53,997 nucleotides of DNA from an uncultured Planctomycetota bacterium (GCA_900318195.1 ONJR01000256.1:1-53997), one strand, 5' to 3'; counted from the first letter of the stretch, positions 41,992-51,653 are shown. The notes: generated from the letters alone by a model not told the origin. Made by a program: numbers and translations.

Positions 41992-43023
41992 TTAGATTTG
42001 AGACGAGCGCCCTACGTCGGCGTCCGAGTCGTCGGTCGGCGTCTCGGACACGCTTGTCTCTAGCAGATCGCTCGTAAAGACGCCGTAGTTGCGGAAGCGT
42101 TGGTATCGCGCTTCAACGAGTTCGGCGATCGGACGCTTCGTGAGCTCGCGCAGCTGCGCGCGAAGATATTTCTTCATATTGAGCGCCATGAGATGATGAT
42201 CGCGATGCGCGCCGCCGAGCGGCTCCTCGATAATATCGTCGATCACGCCGAACCCGAGGAGATCTTTGGCTGTGAATTTCAGCGCTTCCGCCGCTTTGTC
42301 TTTGAAGTCGCCGCTTTTCCACAGGATGCCGGCGCAACCTTCAGGACTGATCACGCTGTAGTAAGAATGTTCGAGCATAGCGATCCGGTCGCCGACACAG
42401 ATACCGATTGCGCCGCCCGACCCGCCTTCGCCAATGACAATACAGATAATCGGCGTGCGCAGGGTCGACATTTCGAACATCGATTCCGCGATCGCTTGCG
42501 CGACCCCGCGCTCTTCGGACGCTATTCCAGGGTAGGCGCCCGGCGTGTCGACGAGACAAATGATCGGCAGTCCGAATTTCGCGGCGAGTCGCATTTTGGC
42601 GCTTGCTTTTCGGTACCCTTCGGGGTGCGCGCATCCGAAATGGCATAGTTGTCGCTCTTTGAGATCGCGTCCCTTTTGGTGTCCTACGACCATGACTTTG
42701 AATTCGTCGAGTTTAGCCCAACCAGTGCGAATAGCGCGATCGTCGCCGAAAAGTTTATCGCCGTGGAGTTCTACGAACTCGTCGAAGACGAGATCGAGGT
42801 AGTCTACGGTCTGCGGTCGGGCAGGGTGCCGCGAGGTCTCGACTGTTTGCCATGCGGTGAGATTAGCGTAGACCTTTCGGGTTAATTCGGCGAGTCCTAG
42901 ACGTAGCGTCTGAATCTCTTCGCGAATTTCCGGCGAGTTTGCGTTTTTGCGCAACGCGTCGAGTCGCGCTTCCATCTCTACGATCGGTCGTTCAAAGGAA
43001 AGTCGTTGGTCTTGCGCCGACAT
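41992..43023 (-). CDS. accA: Acetyl-CoA carboxylase carboxyltransferase alpha subunit
   Basis: The transferase half for malonyl-CoA synthesis, acting with AccD. The 343-residue protein has ARHPARPQTVDYLDLVFDEF-like opening (SRHPARPQTVDY), FVELHGDRL-like (FVELHGDKLFGDDRA), VMVVGHQKGRD, CHFGCAHPEGYRKASAKMRLA, the LVDTPGAYPG loop and GEGGSGGAIGI (oxyanion glycine motif), and the C-terminal PLGGAHRDHHLM. Near-standard length; the Asp-rich C-terminus is an extension of about 25. AGGAG precedes ATG at some distance. A promoter lies upstream. Confidence 0.96.
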   Translation of the reverse strand: MSAQDQRLSFERPIVEMEARLDALRKNANSPEIREEIQTLRLGLAELTRKVYANLTAWQTVETSRHPARPQTVDYLDLVFDEFVELHGDKLFGDDRAIRTGWAKLDEFKVMVVGHQKGRDLKERQLCHFGCAHPEGYRKASAKMRLAAKFGLPIICLVDTPGAYPGIASEERGVAQAIAESMFEMSTLRTPIICIVIGEGGSGGAIGICVGDRIAMLEHSYYSVISPEGCAGILWKSGDFKDKAAEALKFTAKDLLGFGVIDDIIEEPLGGAHRDHHLMALNMKKYLRAQLRELTKRPIAELVEARYQRFRNYGVFTSDLLETSVSETPTDDSDADVGRSSQI

Positions 43024-43109
43024 AATGGTCTAGCCCCATCTCCTGCTAATACTACGTTCCAAGCTCGTCCAGGAGCCCGACGCGCACGCACCGCGCGGCG
43101 CGCCCCTAT

Positions 43110-43137
43110 ATTATAAGCGACCTTGGAAATATAGCAA
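43110..43137 (-). promoter_or_regulatory. Promoter for accA-comM-priA run
   Basis: On the minus strand: TTGCTA (43132-43137), 16-base spacer, TATAAT (43110-43115), about 85 bases before the accA start. Confidence 0.6.
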
Positions 43138-43163
43138 TAGCCCCGAAACGTCGCGGCGCGTTT

Positions 43164-43219
43164 GCAAGTTACGCGCCCCTTGCGCGCTGAAGTCGAGCGC
43201 CGTTGTACGCGCAACTTGC
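43164..43219 (-). terminator. Hairpin between the redoxin/TPR gene and accA
   Basis: GCAAGTT plus CGCG (43164-43175) pairs with CGCG plus AACTTGC (43208-43219) with one mismatch, just beyond the stop of the upstream minus-strand gene. There is no T run, so termination is only likely. Confidence 0.4.
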
Positions 43220-43227
43220 GACGCTCG

Positions 43228-44988
43228 TTATTTTTCGCGCCTCGGACGCTTCTGATTGTACAGCTTAACGGCGTTCTGATACGATTGTAATTCGTCCCAA
43301 TCGAGCCCTTCGACGGTTGCCAATCTTAGCGCCTCTTTCGCCCACTTCGTCGCGTTTTGGAAATCTCCCACTTCAGCGTATGCGGCGGCGAGCGTGTCGA
43401 GTATGTAGAATGATTCGTAGCCGGTCGCATGCGCGGCGCGTTGCGCGTACTCAAGCGCGAGTTCGCCGTTGCGCGCGTCGTCGTCGGGAGCGGTCGCGAG
43501 CTGGAACGCGAGGCAGTTGAGGATTTCGGGGTCTTTGGGCGCGAGTTCTAACGCTTGTTGGGTTTGCTCGAACGCTTTTTGTTTGAAACCGAAATCTTCG
43601 TTTACGTGCGCGAGATGGTGTAGCGCTTCGGCGTCTTTGGGATTCTTTGCCATAGCGTCTTCGTAAGGTTTACACATGCGCTTATAGAGCGCGTCGAGAG
43701 CCTTTTGACTAGCGTCGAGCGTCTCTTGCGACGGCTCTTTGAACTCGTGTAGCTCCTTCGTTAGTACTGTTTCTAGTCGATCGATCTGTAGTTTGGACGA
43801 AATGACTTTTCCATCGCGATCGACGAGAATGAAGTGCGGTTTGAAGATAGCCATAGGGAGATCGTAGTATACGAACGGATTGCGATATTCCTTTCCGCCC
43901 GCTTCTTTGCAGTCGTCGTTTCGTTGTTTGCAGACGATTGACCAGGGTAGTTGGACTTCCTCTTGAAAATCCTTGACGTCGTCAAGATCTTTATCGGCGC
44001 AATAGAGAATTACGTCGAATCCGGAATCGTGATATTGACGATAGAGTTGCAGTAGTTTCGGGAACGTCGGCTCGAAATGTTCAAACTGAAAGGCGCCGAG
44101 CGCGACGACCGTAATTTTACCGCGATACTTTGCCCAATCGAGTTCGCTCGTATCGAGCAACAGCCCTTCGAGTACGAGCTCGGCGCCTTGCAGTTCCTGG
44201 AAGCGTTTCTTACCGGCGTCGGCTTTTTCGTCGGCGTCGCGTATTTTAGCGAGTCTTTCTGCAAAGTTGCGGCGCGCCTCGTCCTGCGACGCGCTGAATT
44301 TAACTATAATCGAATCGCGTAGTTCGGCGTACAGCTTGGCGTCGTGGTGCGAGACGTGGCTGAGTACGTAGATCAGTTCGTCGACGAGCCAATCGACTGT
44401 TTCAGACTGCTCGACAATGAGAACGCTGAAATTGCGTATCGCTTCTTTGTCTTCTCGTTTGCACGCGTAGTCGAAGGGCGTGAGCATACCTAAGGTTATT
44501 TTGAATCGCGTTCGCATCTGCTCGCCGCCCGAGCGTATGCGACGCGCCTTCGACTTCAGTTTCGCGTGATTGACAACCGAGTCGCTGGCGAGGAATTCGT
44601 CAAGCTGATCTGTTTGCTCGTTAAGAACGAGGATAATTATGTAGAGATCGAACGCCTTTTCGCAACTTGCGACGTCCTCGGGCTCCGACGACGGCGCCAA
44701 ATTTTCAAACGCGACTTTAACCGGCGCGGCGAACGGCGCGATATCGCGAACGAGCGTCGGAAAAGATTGCGCCGTATGCAGGACGTCGTGCGCGCGCGAC
44801 GTGAGCGACTCGAACGCGTCCCGATAGAACGCGGCGTCCCGATCCTCGGGTAGATTGAGTAGCGATTCGTCGAACGCGGACGCGCTGGCGTTCTCAGCGG
44901 CGTCGCGCTCTTGGGCGTATGAGGGAATAAACGTTAGCGCGACGAGGAACGCGGCGACCGCAACGAGGAAAGACTGACGTTTCGACAT
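43228..44988 (-). CDS. Secreted thioredoxin-like/TPR protein without CxxC
   Basis: The 586-residue protein starts with a signal peptide (MSKRQSFLVAVAAFLVALTF, cut near SYAQ). Residues about 40-260 are helical. Residues about 268-400 follow the TlpA/thioredoxin fold plan: KITVVALGAF strand, FPKLLQLYRQYHDSGFDVILYC helix-strand, LPWS, then PHFILVDRDGKVI (the usual cis-Pro region and strand). The CxxC of the family is missing: the place reads GAFQFEHFEPT. Residues about 445-565 hold three or more TPR-like repeats. It probably acts in the periplasm as a binding/assembly protein rather than a redox enzyme. AAGGAG lies six bases before ATG. Transcribed as its own unit toward accA. Confidence 0.78.
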   Translation of the reverse strand: MSKRQSFLVAVAAFLVALTFIPSYAQERDAAENASASAFDESLLNLPEDRDAAFYRDAFESLTSRAHDVLHTAQSFPTLVRDIAPFAAPVKVAFENLAPSSEPEDVASCEKAFDLYIIILVLNEQTDQLDEFLASDSVVNHAKLKSKARRIRSGGEQMRTRFKITLGMLTPFDYACKREDKEAIRNFSVLIVEQSETVDWLVDELIYVLSHVSHHDAKLYAELRDSIIVKFSASQDEARRNFAERLAKIRDADEKADAGKKRFQELQGAELVLEGLLLDTSELDWAKYRGKITVVALGAFQFEHFEPTFPKLLQLYRQYHDSGFDVILYCADKDLDDVKDFQEEVQLPWSIVCKQRNDDCKEAGGKEYRNPFVYYDLPMAIFKPHFILVDRDGKVISSKLQIDRLETVLTKELHEFKEPSQETLDASQKALDALYKRMCKPYEDAMAKNPKDAEALHHLAHVNEDFGFKQKAFEQTQQALELAPKDPEILNCLAFQLATAPDDDARNGELALEYAQRAAHATGYESFYILDTLAAAYAEVGDFQNATKWAKEALRLATVEGLDWDELQSYQNAVKLYNQKRPRREK

Positions 44989-45251
44989 GGCAAGCTCCTT
45001 AATACTACGCGTTGAGTTGGTAAGGTTTCAGTTATGCGAACGGCGATCGTTTCGTGATTGCGCGTTCACTCCATACCATTTTACTGCGGCAAGAAGTGGA
45101 GCACAAGAGAAGATTTGCGACTATTGCTGCGTTTTACTCTCCGCGTCGCGCGCATGCCAATGGGGGCGCGGGTCTGACCTTGTGTAGTCGACAGCGTGTT
45201 AAAGGACGCCGCAACGCTTGGTAAGTTCATTAGACGCGGCGAATCGCTATT
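44989..45251. other. Intergenic region, 263 bases
   Basis: Between the start of the redoxin/TPR gene and the end of the giant LRR gene, both minus. I see no gene, promoter or terminator that I can support. Confidence 0.3.
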
Positions 45252-48200
45252 CTACCAAAGCGTGTCGTAATCGCGCCGATTCATTCGCATCCATTGTTCG
45301 GCATAGCTTCCTGGATGAACGACTAGCAGTGCGGAACACTCGTCAAAAGCCTCCTTGTCGATGACCGTTATGCTTTGGGGAAGGATAACAATAGGTAGGG
45401 CAGGGCAATAGTCAAATACGTTTCTTCCAATAAATTTAACGCCTTCCGGTATGTTAATCTCTGATAATTGACAACAGCACGCAAACATTCCGTCTGACAT
45501 TTCTTTTACCGTAGGAGGAAAGTCGATATGCGTTAGTGAATCGCAGAATTGGAAAGCGCCTTCGCCAATCTTTCTTACGCCGTAGGGAATCGTTATTTCA
45601 CTCAATGAACATCCGGCAAAGGCGTAGTCGACGATGCAGTTTACTGTGTCTGGCACGTAATAAAACGACTGTCTGTATTCATTAGGAAAGTGGCACAAGA
45701 CACGCTGAAGTTTGTCAAAGAGAATCCCGTCTATCGAACTGAAGTCGGCGTTCCTGGGATCGACGTTGATCGTTCCACCGCAGAACTGAAAGGCGTCAAT
45801 CCCAATATCCTTGACGCTCTCGGGAACGACGACATTGTTTAAAGAACTGCAATACTTGAAGGAGCCCGGTTCTATTGTGAGGATCCCGCTTGGAATCGTG
45901 TAGTTCGTAATCGCCGATTTTTGTGGAAATCGGACAATTGATCGTTTTAGGCGGTCAAAAAGAATATTGTCATAGACGTTGTAGCGCGGATGATTGGGAG
46001 CAATCTTTAATATTACGCTCGTCATATCGAAAGAGCCAGGATTAATTTCCTGAATACTGTTTGGAATGAAAATTTCTTTTAACTGTGTACAAAACGTAAA
46101 CGCGTCGAATCCTATAATCTCGACCCCATTTTCTATTTCCACGCTCGATAATTGATCGCAATGGTAGAAAGCGTTGTTTCCGATTACTTTAATATTCGAT
46201 GGAATCGCGACATGGGAGAAAGTTGAACAAAATGCGAAGGCAAAAACTCCAATCGCAACGACGTTCCTTCCGCTGATTGACCTCGGAATTCGCAGAGAAT
46301 CGTTGTCGAGCGACCGATTTTTGTCAATGCCCGTGAGGACGATTCCTTGTTCGGTATCCTCGTAGATGAAATAATCGGCAGGAGTCTCCTTGACGCTTTG
46401 CGTAAAACCTCCGCGTCCTGTTACCGATCTTATTACGTCGACGTGATTCGGTCTATTCGACGGTCTCTGTGAAACAGGCGCTTTTGCATCTCTCTGGGTG
46501 TGTGAACCGGATTGTTGGGAGCGAGCGCTTGTCTGACGCGGTGGTAACGGGACGTAAGAACCCCTTGTTCCAGGGGTAGGAACGCCGTTCGAGGTCGATC
46601 TTGGGCTCTTGAGAACCTGATATTTAGACGCATGCTTACGCGCCCAATTCTCCGCGTACGAGCCTTCGTAGACAAAGAGCGTGACGGGACAATTGTCAAA
46701 AGCGTTGGCGCCGATGTGAATTACGCTTTGTGGAATGGTTAGCTTTTGGAGGGATCTACACCAGGAGAAGGCATAATTTTCTATACGCTCGACGCCTTCC
46801 TCTAACGTAACTTTACTTAGGTTCGAACAAGATGAAAAAACGAAGCTTACTAACTGTTTAACGCTCGAAGGTATTCTTATACATTCTATTGCCGAACATG
46901 AAAATGCAGATGAAGCAATCTCCTGAATGCTGTTACGAAGAATAACCTCTTTAAGCGTATTATTCCCCAAAAAACAATCTTCCTCCAACTTAACGACGCT
47001 AGCCGGTATCTCGTATAATTTACGTAATACTTTGGAGGGAAAATACAAGAGGGTTCTTTGCTTTTTATCAAAGAGCGCACCGTCGTGTGAAGAATATCTT
47101 TGATTCTTGGCGTTCACTTCAACTTTACATCCACTCCAAGTAAATGCTTTTGAACATATTGAAGTTACTGTTGACGGTATCGTTATAACGTCTTGTGGAT
47201 AATTGCCGCTAAAAGCGCATTCCTCAATTATTTCTACGCCGTTGGGAATTGTCAGTGGCTTCGAGTCTATCGCCGGGTAGTGTAATAGTCGTTTTTTTCC
47301 TCTATCGAAAAGCGCTCCGTTATGTGAACAGTAATACTGATTCGTCTGATCTACTTTAATTGAAGCGCCTGTGAATGAAAAGGCGCCTTTTCCAATCTTT
47401 TTAACAGTCTTAGGGACGGCCACGTTTTTGATCCCAGTTGCGCAGAAAGCGTCGTCTCCTATCTCTTCAAGTCCGTTATGAAGAATGACGCGCTCCAGCG
47501 AACTACACGAGTCAAAAGCTTCGGCGTCGATTCGTTTCAAAGTGCGTGGGAGAGCGACGTGAGACAACCCCTCGGAATCAGAAAAAGCGTGTAAACCGAT
47601 TTCTTCTATTCCCTCGGCAATAGCGACTCTTTTTAATGACTTGACGTCGTAAAAAGCGTCGTCGCCTATCGCTACGACCTTCTGATCTTTTATTTTTCCT
47701 GGTATGATCAACTCGGAGAAGACGAGCGTCTCTGATTCGATTAGCCCTGTAATGACAATGCCCCTTGGCGTTCTTTTGTATTTATAGACGTTCCACGTTT
47801 CCTCGGCGTCGTTATTTTCTGAGCCATGTTCTGTTTGCCAGTTGGCTAGATTGAAATCGTGGACGGTATCGACGCGCCATGCCTCTGAGGTATCGTATGG
47901 CAATAGCTCGGTTTCGAGTTGCTCTTGCTCCTGACTTTCTAGCTCTTCGCTTCCGTTGTCTGTATCGTCGTCGCTGAGTAGACCAATTTCTGCGCTTGTG
48001 TCAATAAGTTGTAGCGTATCTGTTGGGACGACGTTAATTGAGTCGCTCTTTGCTTCGGCTGAATGATTCCTATCGTCGCCATTCGTGTGAACTATTGTGG
48101 TCGTTGGCTTAACCGGGCAGAAGTCGAACGCGCCTTCGCCAATTTCTGTAATATTCTCGTGCAGATTGAGGCTCTCGAGAGAAAAACACCGTGCAAACGC

Positions 48201-49004
48201 GCCGGCGCCAATTCGTCGTACGCTGGGCGGTACCACAATTTCTGTTATCGCCGCGCAACGAGCAAACGCCAGTTCGCCTATCGATTCGACCCCTTCGCTA
48301 ATGACCAATCTTGTAATGCAGTCGCATCCGACGAACGCCTTGGAGCCGATTGCGACAACCGGCTTACCATTGATAAATTGCGGCGTTATGAGTTCAGCAT
48401 ACGAACCTACGAGCGATCTATTGACTCCAGTGACGACGAGACCCCCGCTTTGCTCCTCGACGATAAATAGTCGTGCGGCACGATCGAATAACTCGTATTT
48501 CTTGCCATTGAGCAACGCCCAGCGTTCTGCATAACTATTTTCATAAACACGCAACGTCGCCGCACAATTTTCAAACGCGTCTTCGCCGATTTCCTTGACG
48601 CTTTTCGGGATCGCAACGCTCTTAAGGGACGCGCATCCGCTAAAAATAGAGTCGCCTAACTTCTCGATTCCTTCAGGGAGAGATATTTGCGTTAGAGAAG
48701 GGCAACCTCCGAACGCCCACGAGTTAATGCGTTTAACACTTTGGGGAACGACCGCTTTTTCGAGCCAAGGACAGTCCCAGAACGCCCAAGAGTCTATCTC
48801 TTCAACTCCCTCGCCGACGACGATGACTTTCAACGAATAATTCCACGCAAACGCGTCGCGTCCTATTCCGACAACTGGTCGACCGTTCAACGTCGTAGGG
48901 ACTATCAGCTCAGGTTGAAACGCGTCCGGGGAGTCTAACGCTACGCCCGTGACGATGAAACCATTGGCTCTTTCTTCCGTGAAAAACGCTTGACTCCTTG
49001 ACAT
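45252..49004 (-). CDS. Giant modular BspA-type leucine-rich repeat protein
   Basis: The 1250-residue protein is built of four modules. Each opens with an entry strand ending in GxxxTG (NGFIVTGVAL, GGLVVTGVN, RGIVITGLI, QGIVLTGID) plus a VVAIG/VVGIG turn, then runs through BspA-type 23-residue LRR units. Three modules close with the SYAExW cap. Islands of the NxxYSSHDGALFDK type, known in BspA proteins, occur in modules 3 and 4. Two linkers, one acidic (about residues 345-420) and one Pro/Ser/Arg-rich (about residues 845-900), divide it into three blocks. No signal peptide or anchor is visible. The ATG at 49004 (AGAGG five bases before) is preferred to the GTG at 49073. A surface-binding or adhesion role is a family-based inference. 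Confidence 0.85.
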   Translation of the reverse strand: MSRSQAFFTEERANGFIVTGVALDSPDAFQPELIVPTTLNGRPVVGIGRDAFAWNYSLKVIVVGEGVEEIDSWAFWDCPWLEKAVVPQSVKRINSWAFGGCPSLTQISLPEGIEKLGDSIFSGCASLKSVAIPKSVKEIGEDAFENCAATLRVYENSYAERWALLNGKKYELFDRAARLFIVEEQSGGLVVTGVNRSLVGSYAELITPQFINGKPVVAIGSKAFVGCDCITRLVISEGVESIGELAFARCAAITEIVVPPSVRRIGAGAFARCFSLESLNLHENITEIGEGAFDFCPVKPTTTIVHTNGDDRNHSAEAKSDSINVVPTDTLQLIDTSAEIGLLSDDDTDNGSEELESQEQEQLETELLPYDTSEAWRVDTVHDFNLANWQTEHGSENNDAEETWNVYKYKRTPRGIVITGLIESETLVFSELIIPGKIKDQKVVAIGDDAFYDVKSLKRVAIAEGIEEIGLHAFSDSEGLSHVALPRTLKRIDAEAFDSCSSLERVILHNGLEEIGDDAFCATGIKNVAVPKTVKKIGKGAFSFTGASIKVDQTNQYYCSHNGALFDRGKKRLLHYPAIDSKPLTIPNGVEIIEECAFSGNYPQDVITIPSTVTSICSKAFTWSGCKVEVNAKNQRYSSHDGALFDKKQRTLLYFPSKVLRKLYEIPASVVKLEEDCFLGNNTLKEVILRNSIQEIASSAFSCSAIECIRIPSSVKQLVSFVFSSCSNLSKVTLEEGVERIENYAFSWCRSLQKLTIPQSVIHIGANAFDNCPVTLFVYEGSYAENWARKHASKYQVLKSPRSTSNGVPTPGTRGSYVPLPPRQTSARSQQSGSHTQRDAKAPVSQRPSNRPNHVDVIRSVTGRGGFTQSVKETPADYFIYEDTEQGIVLTGIDKNRSLDNDSLRIPRSISGRNVVAIGVFAFAFCSTFSHVAIPSNIKVIGNNAFYHCDQLSSVEIENGVEIIGFDAFTFCTQLKEIFIPNSIQEINPGSFDMTSVILKIAPNHPRYNVYDNILFDRLKRSIVRFPQKSAITNYTIPSGILTIEPGSFKYCSSLNNVVVPESVKDIGIDAFQFCGGTINVDPRNADFSSIDGILFDKLQRVLCHFPNEYRQSFYYVPDTVNCIVDYAFAGCSLSEITIPYGVRKIGEGAFQFCDSLTHIDFPPTVKEMSDGMFACCCQLSEINIPEGVKFIGRNVFDYCPALPIVILPQSITVIDKEAFDECSALLVVHPGSYAEQWMRMNRRDYDTLW

Positions 49005-49693
49005 TGCCGCCTCTAACGCTACACGATGGTTTGTTCCCTTGGGATTCAGCCTGAACTGCCGCGTGGACGCCACAGTTCTGAAGGTATTTTATCAGACTCG
49101 AAATGGTTTTCAATGTGCCTTGGGTAATTTAGGAACACTTTTTATTAAGGGGTGTGTCAAGTGGAGGTTCGTGTTAAGACCACGCGCAAAACAATTGATT
49201 TCCCAACGCTCTATTGGCGACCCGTCTGTCGGCGGTTTGCCTGGTCGTAACGAGATTACGAATCGTCGCGGGTTAGTCATTCCGTAACCCCTAGGAGTAT
49301 GGGTCTGCGCGCTTGGGAATGTACGGAATTCATTCCTAACCGTATGAGCGACCAACGTGAGCGTGAACCGCCCGTCGCGCGCGGTAGCGCGAATTGGGAT
49401 CCCGCCCAGCGTGTTCGGGGTTTGCCTACGGAGCGTTGTGCGCTAGGAGAATGGGCAAACGACCACGAACCCGGAACCCGCTCTGCGGTAGCGACAATTA
49501 TAGGCGCGCTGGCGTAAATAGGCTCTTGATTTCCATTTATCAACGAACTATACTCAGAAACAGTCGGCGTCGCCGTATTCAATTAAACGGAAGCGCCCTG
49601 ACGACGCGGATTACTCGAGACGTCGCGAGTCGCGTGAAATTACGACAAGCGCGTTGTTCACGAAAAATAAGTAAATTAAGAGACGAACGGATT
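49005..49693. other. Gene-free region, 689 bases
   Basis: This stretch between divergent genes holds the LRR promoter and several inverted repeats (GGGTTA/TAACCC near 49270; GGAATG/CATTCC near 49318-49340; GTTTGCC/GGCAAAC near 49420-49460). Its composition is less GCG-rich than nearby genes. I find no protein-like frame: the open frames there have low-complexity, shadow-like translations. It may encode a structured RNA or be remnant DNA. Confidence 0.35.
49086..49113 (-). promoter_or_regulatory. Promoter for the giant LRR gene
   Basis: On the minus strand: TTGAAA (49108-49113), 16-base spacer, TAAAAT (49086-49091). The leader to the 49004 ATG is about 75 bases, which supports that start. Confidence 0.6.
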
Positions 49694-50494
49694 ATGGCTA
49701 AAAGAAGAAGAACCGCCCAATTTTCGTCGGAAGCGGACGATGACCCGATCGCGTGGATTCAGGCGAAACTCCGCGAGGCTGCAGAACCGAAGTACGCCGT
49801 CTATCTGCGCGGAATCATTCCCAAAGACGTCGCCTCGCCGATTATGGGCGTTAAAGTCGGGTTTATTCATAAACTAGTCGCGCAACTTTCAGACGACGCC
49901 TGTGAAAAGACGCTACATAAGGTTTTCTTCTCAAAGACCGCCGCGCCAATGGAGAACGTCTTTCCCTACTCGCTAGAAGAACGGCTCGTCGTCGCGTTTA
50001 TTATAGGACGCGTTGACGCGACGTTCGACCGTCGCGTAGAACTCATTGAAGCGTTTCTGCCCTGGATCGATTCCTGGGCGGTCTGCGACGAATTCGCGAC
50101 CGTTTTGAAATGGCGCGCTAACGAAAGGAACGAACTACTAGATTACATTTCAATGTGCCTCGCGCGCTCAGAGCCGTACACCATTCGATTCGCGCTCGTC
50201 GAGATCATAAAATGGTTCATTACCCCAACTATGATCGACTTCGTGATCGAAAGCATTGAAACACTCGCCAAACGCAATCTCAACGAGCGCGTCGTACAAA
50301 CTGCGTGCTCATGGACCCTGACCGAAGCGTTCGTGAAGTTCCCCGAAACGACAATGCAATACCTGCGCAATAACTCGCTCGACGATTTCACGTATAATCT
50401 AACTCTGAGAAAAATTGGCGATTCCTTGCGCGTAGACCTTGAAACGAAACTCGAAATTCGTAATATGACCCGACCGCGCAAGAGGGGAAAATAG
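49694..50494 (+). CDS. DNA alkylation repair protein (AlkD-like HEAT repeat)
   Basis: The 266-residue protein is an all-helical HEAT-repeat protein of the AlkD/AlkC group, DNA glycosylases for alkylated or bulky bases that do not flip the base. Visible marks are YAVYLRGIIP near the N-terminus, VAFIIGRVDATFDRRVELIEAFLPWIDSWAVCDEF (the Trp-Asp helix, AlkD-type IDSWDLCDxF), RSEPYTIRFALVEIIKW and an Arg/Lys C-terminus (RPRKRGK). The ATG at 49694 is chosen since the upstream frame has no family character. No strong ribosome site. It stands alone in orientation; nnrD converges on it. Substrate scope unknown. Confidence 0.78.
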   Translation: MAKRRRTAQFSSEADDDPIAWIQAKLREAAEPKYAVYLRGIIPKDVASPIMGVKVGFIHKLVAQLSDDACEKTLHKVFFSKTAAPMENVFPYSLEERLVVAFIIGRVDATFDRRVELIEAFLPWIDSWAVCDEFATVLKWRANERNELLDYISMCLARSEPYTIRFALVEIIKWFITPTMIDFVIESIETLAKRNLNERVVQTACSWTLTEAFVKFPETTMQYLRNNSLDDFTYNLTLRKIGDSLRVDLETKLEIRNMTRPRKRGK

Positions 50495-50507
50495 CCGTTG
50501 TCCTGAG

Positions 50508-51653
50508 CTACGAACGCTCGAGCACGTCCACGAACTCGCTAGATTCAGTTTCGACCGTACGCGCGGCGCCGCTCGCGCCTACGCGTCGCTTGATCGCGTC
50601 ATAGACCGCCATTGCGCACGGCAGGAAACGCGCTACGTCCGACGCAAGCCCGCCGCGAGGAACAAGGAGCGCGCGCAATTCCGACGACAAACCGTGCAAC
50701 GCCGCGCCCAAAATCGTACCGCGCCAGACGTCATGACCCTGCGCTATAAGACCTGCGATCACGCCCGTCAACGCGTCCCCGCTACCGCCCGTCGCAAGAT
50801 TAGCCGTGCCCGTCTCGTTTACAGCGTACTCCGACTCCAGAGCGATCTTCTTAGACGCGCCAGATTGAGCGCCTTCGACGACGCGCGCGTACGAGCGTGC
50901 GACAACCGTTCGCCGTCCCTTCAGTAGCAGAACCGCTCGCTCGTCGCGCTCCGCGTCGTAGCAGAACGTATGGCGCGAAAGGCAAATCTCGCGAGACGCC
51001 GTTACGGCGCGCGCAATGCGATCGTCGAGCTCGGCGCTCGGCTTGACCTTGAAAAGGCGCGCAAACTCGCCGGGATGAGGCGTTAGAACGCGCGCGCGGT
51101 AAGGTTGCGACGCGCGCGCGAGAGTCGCGTCGAAAAACCGCGTCGACGCCAATGCGTTCAATGCGTCCGCGTCGAAGATCGCGCACTGGGGAAGATCAAG
51201 GTACAGACGTTCAACCAGCCGGTCAAGCTCCGGAGAACGACCGAGCCCCGGTCCGACCGCGACGACCGTCGCGCTACGCGCAGCGTCAAGTATTGTTTCC
51301 AGCGCGGATTCCGAAAGCCGACCGCTCTCGTCGCAGGCGGCGCCTATCGTCGTGTACTCCGCGTGATAACCCGCTACCACGTCCTGAATCGCGCTCGGCG
51401 CTACCACGCGAGTTAGACCTGACCCGCAAACGAGCGACGTTATGCCAGCGAGCGCAACCGCGCCGCTCATACCGCGCGAGCCGCCGACGATTAGCGTCGT
51501 GCCAAAAGAGCCCTTGTGCCCGTCGGGAGCGCGAGTCGGTAAGTCCGGGAGCGAGCGCCAGAAGGCAATGCGCGCGCTCGACTCCGACGTTTCGCGTTCA
51601 ACGAATTTACGAAAGATTGCGCTTGATCGCGCGTCCGGAATATACGTTTCCAT
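50508..51653 (-). CDS. nnrD: ADP-dependent NAD(P)H-hydrate dehydratase
   Basis: Repairs NAD(P)H damaged by hydration, using ADP. The 381-residue protein has a ribokinase-like fold: HKGSFGTTLIVGGSRGMSGA, AVGPGLGRSPELD, IFDADALNALA, LTPHPGEFARLF, VLLLKGRRTVVA, NLATGGSGDALTGVIAGLIAQG (catalytic Gly-Gly-Ser-Gly-Asp) and AALHGLSSE. It lacks the NnrE epimerase domain that many bacteria fuse to it, so a separate epimerase would be expected elsewhere. It is longer than the 280-residue minimum through an N-terminal helical extension and a C-terminal tail. AAAGGAG is seven bases before ATG. Confidence 0.93.
   Translation of the reverse strand: METYIPDARSSAIFRKFVERETSESSARIAFWRSLPDLPTRAPDGHKGSFGTTLIVGGSRGMSGAVALAGITSLVCGSGLTRVVAPSAIQDVVAGYHAEYTTIGAACDESGRLSESALETILDAARSATVVAVGPGLGRSPELDRLVERLYLDLPQCAIFDADALNALASTRFFDATLARASQPYRARVLTPHPGEFARLFKVKPSAELDDRIARAVTASREICLSRHTFCYDAERDERAVLLLKGRRTVVARSYARVVEGAQSGASKKIALESEYAVNETGTANLATGGSGDALTGVIAGLIAQGHDVWRGTILGAALHGLSSELRALLVPRGGLASDVARFLPCAMAVYDAIKRRVGASGAARTVETESSEFVDVLERS

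Noticed and set aside
16517..43219. Family of intergenic elements around AACTTGCG (16526, 33955, 43164 and 43213)
   Set aside because: The core is also found inside genes as Leu-Ala codons, and the flanks do not align, so chance in a CpG-rich genome is enough.
49299..49582. Open frames on both strands in the 49.3-49.6 kb region
   Set aside because: No recognisable domain, no good start site, and composition unlike the neighbouring genes; kept only as a non-coding candidate.
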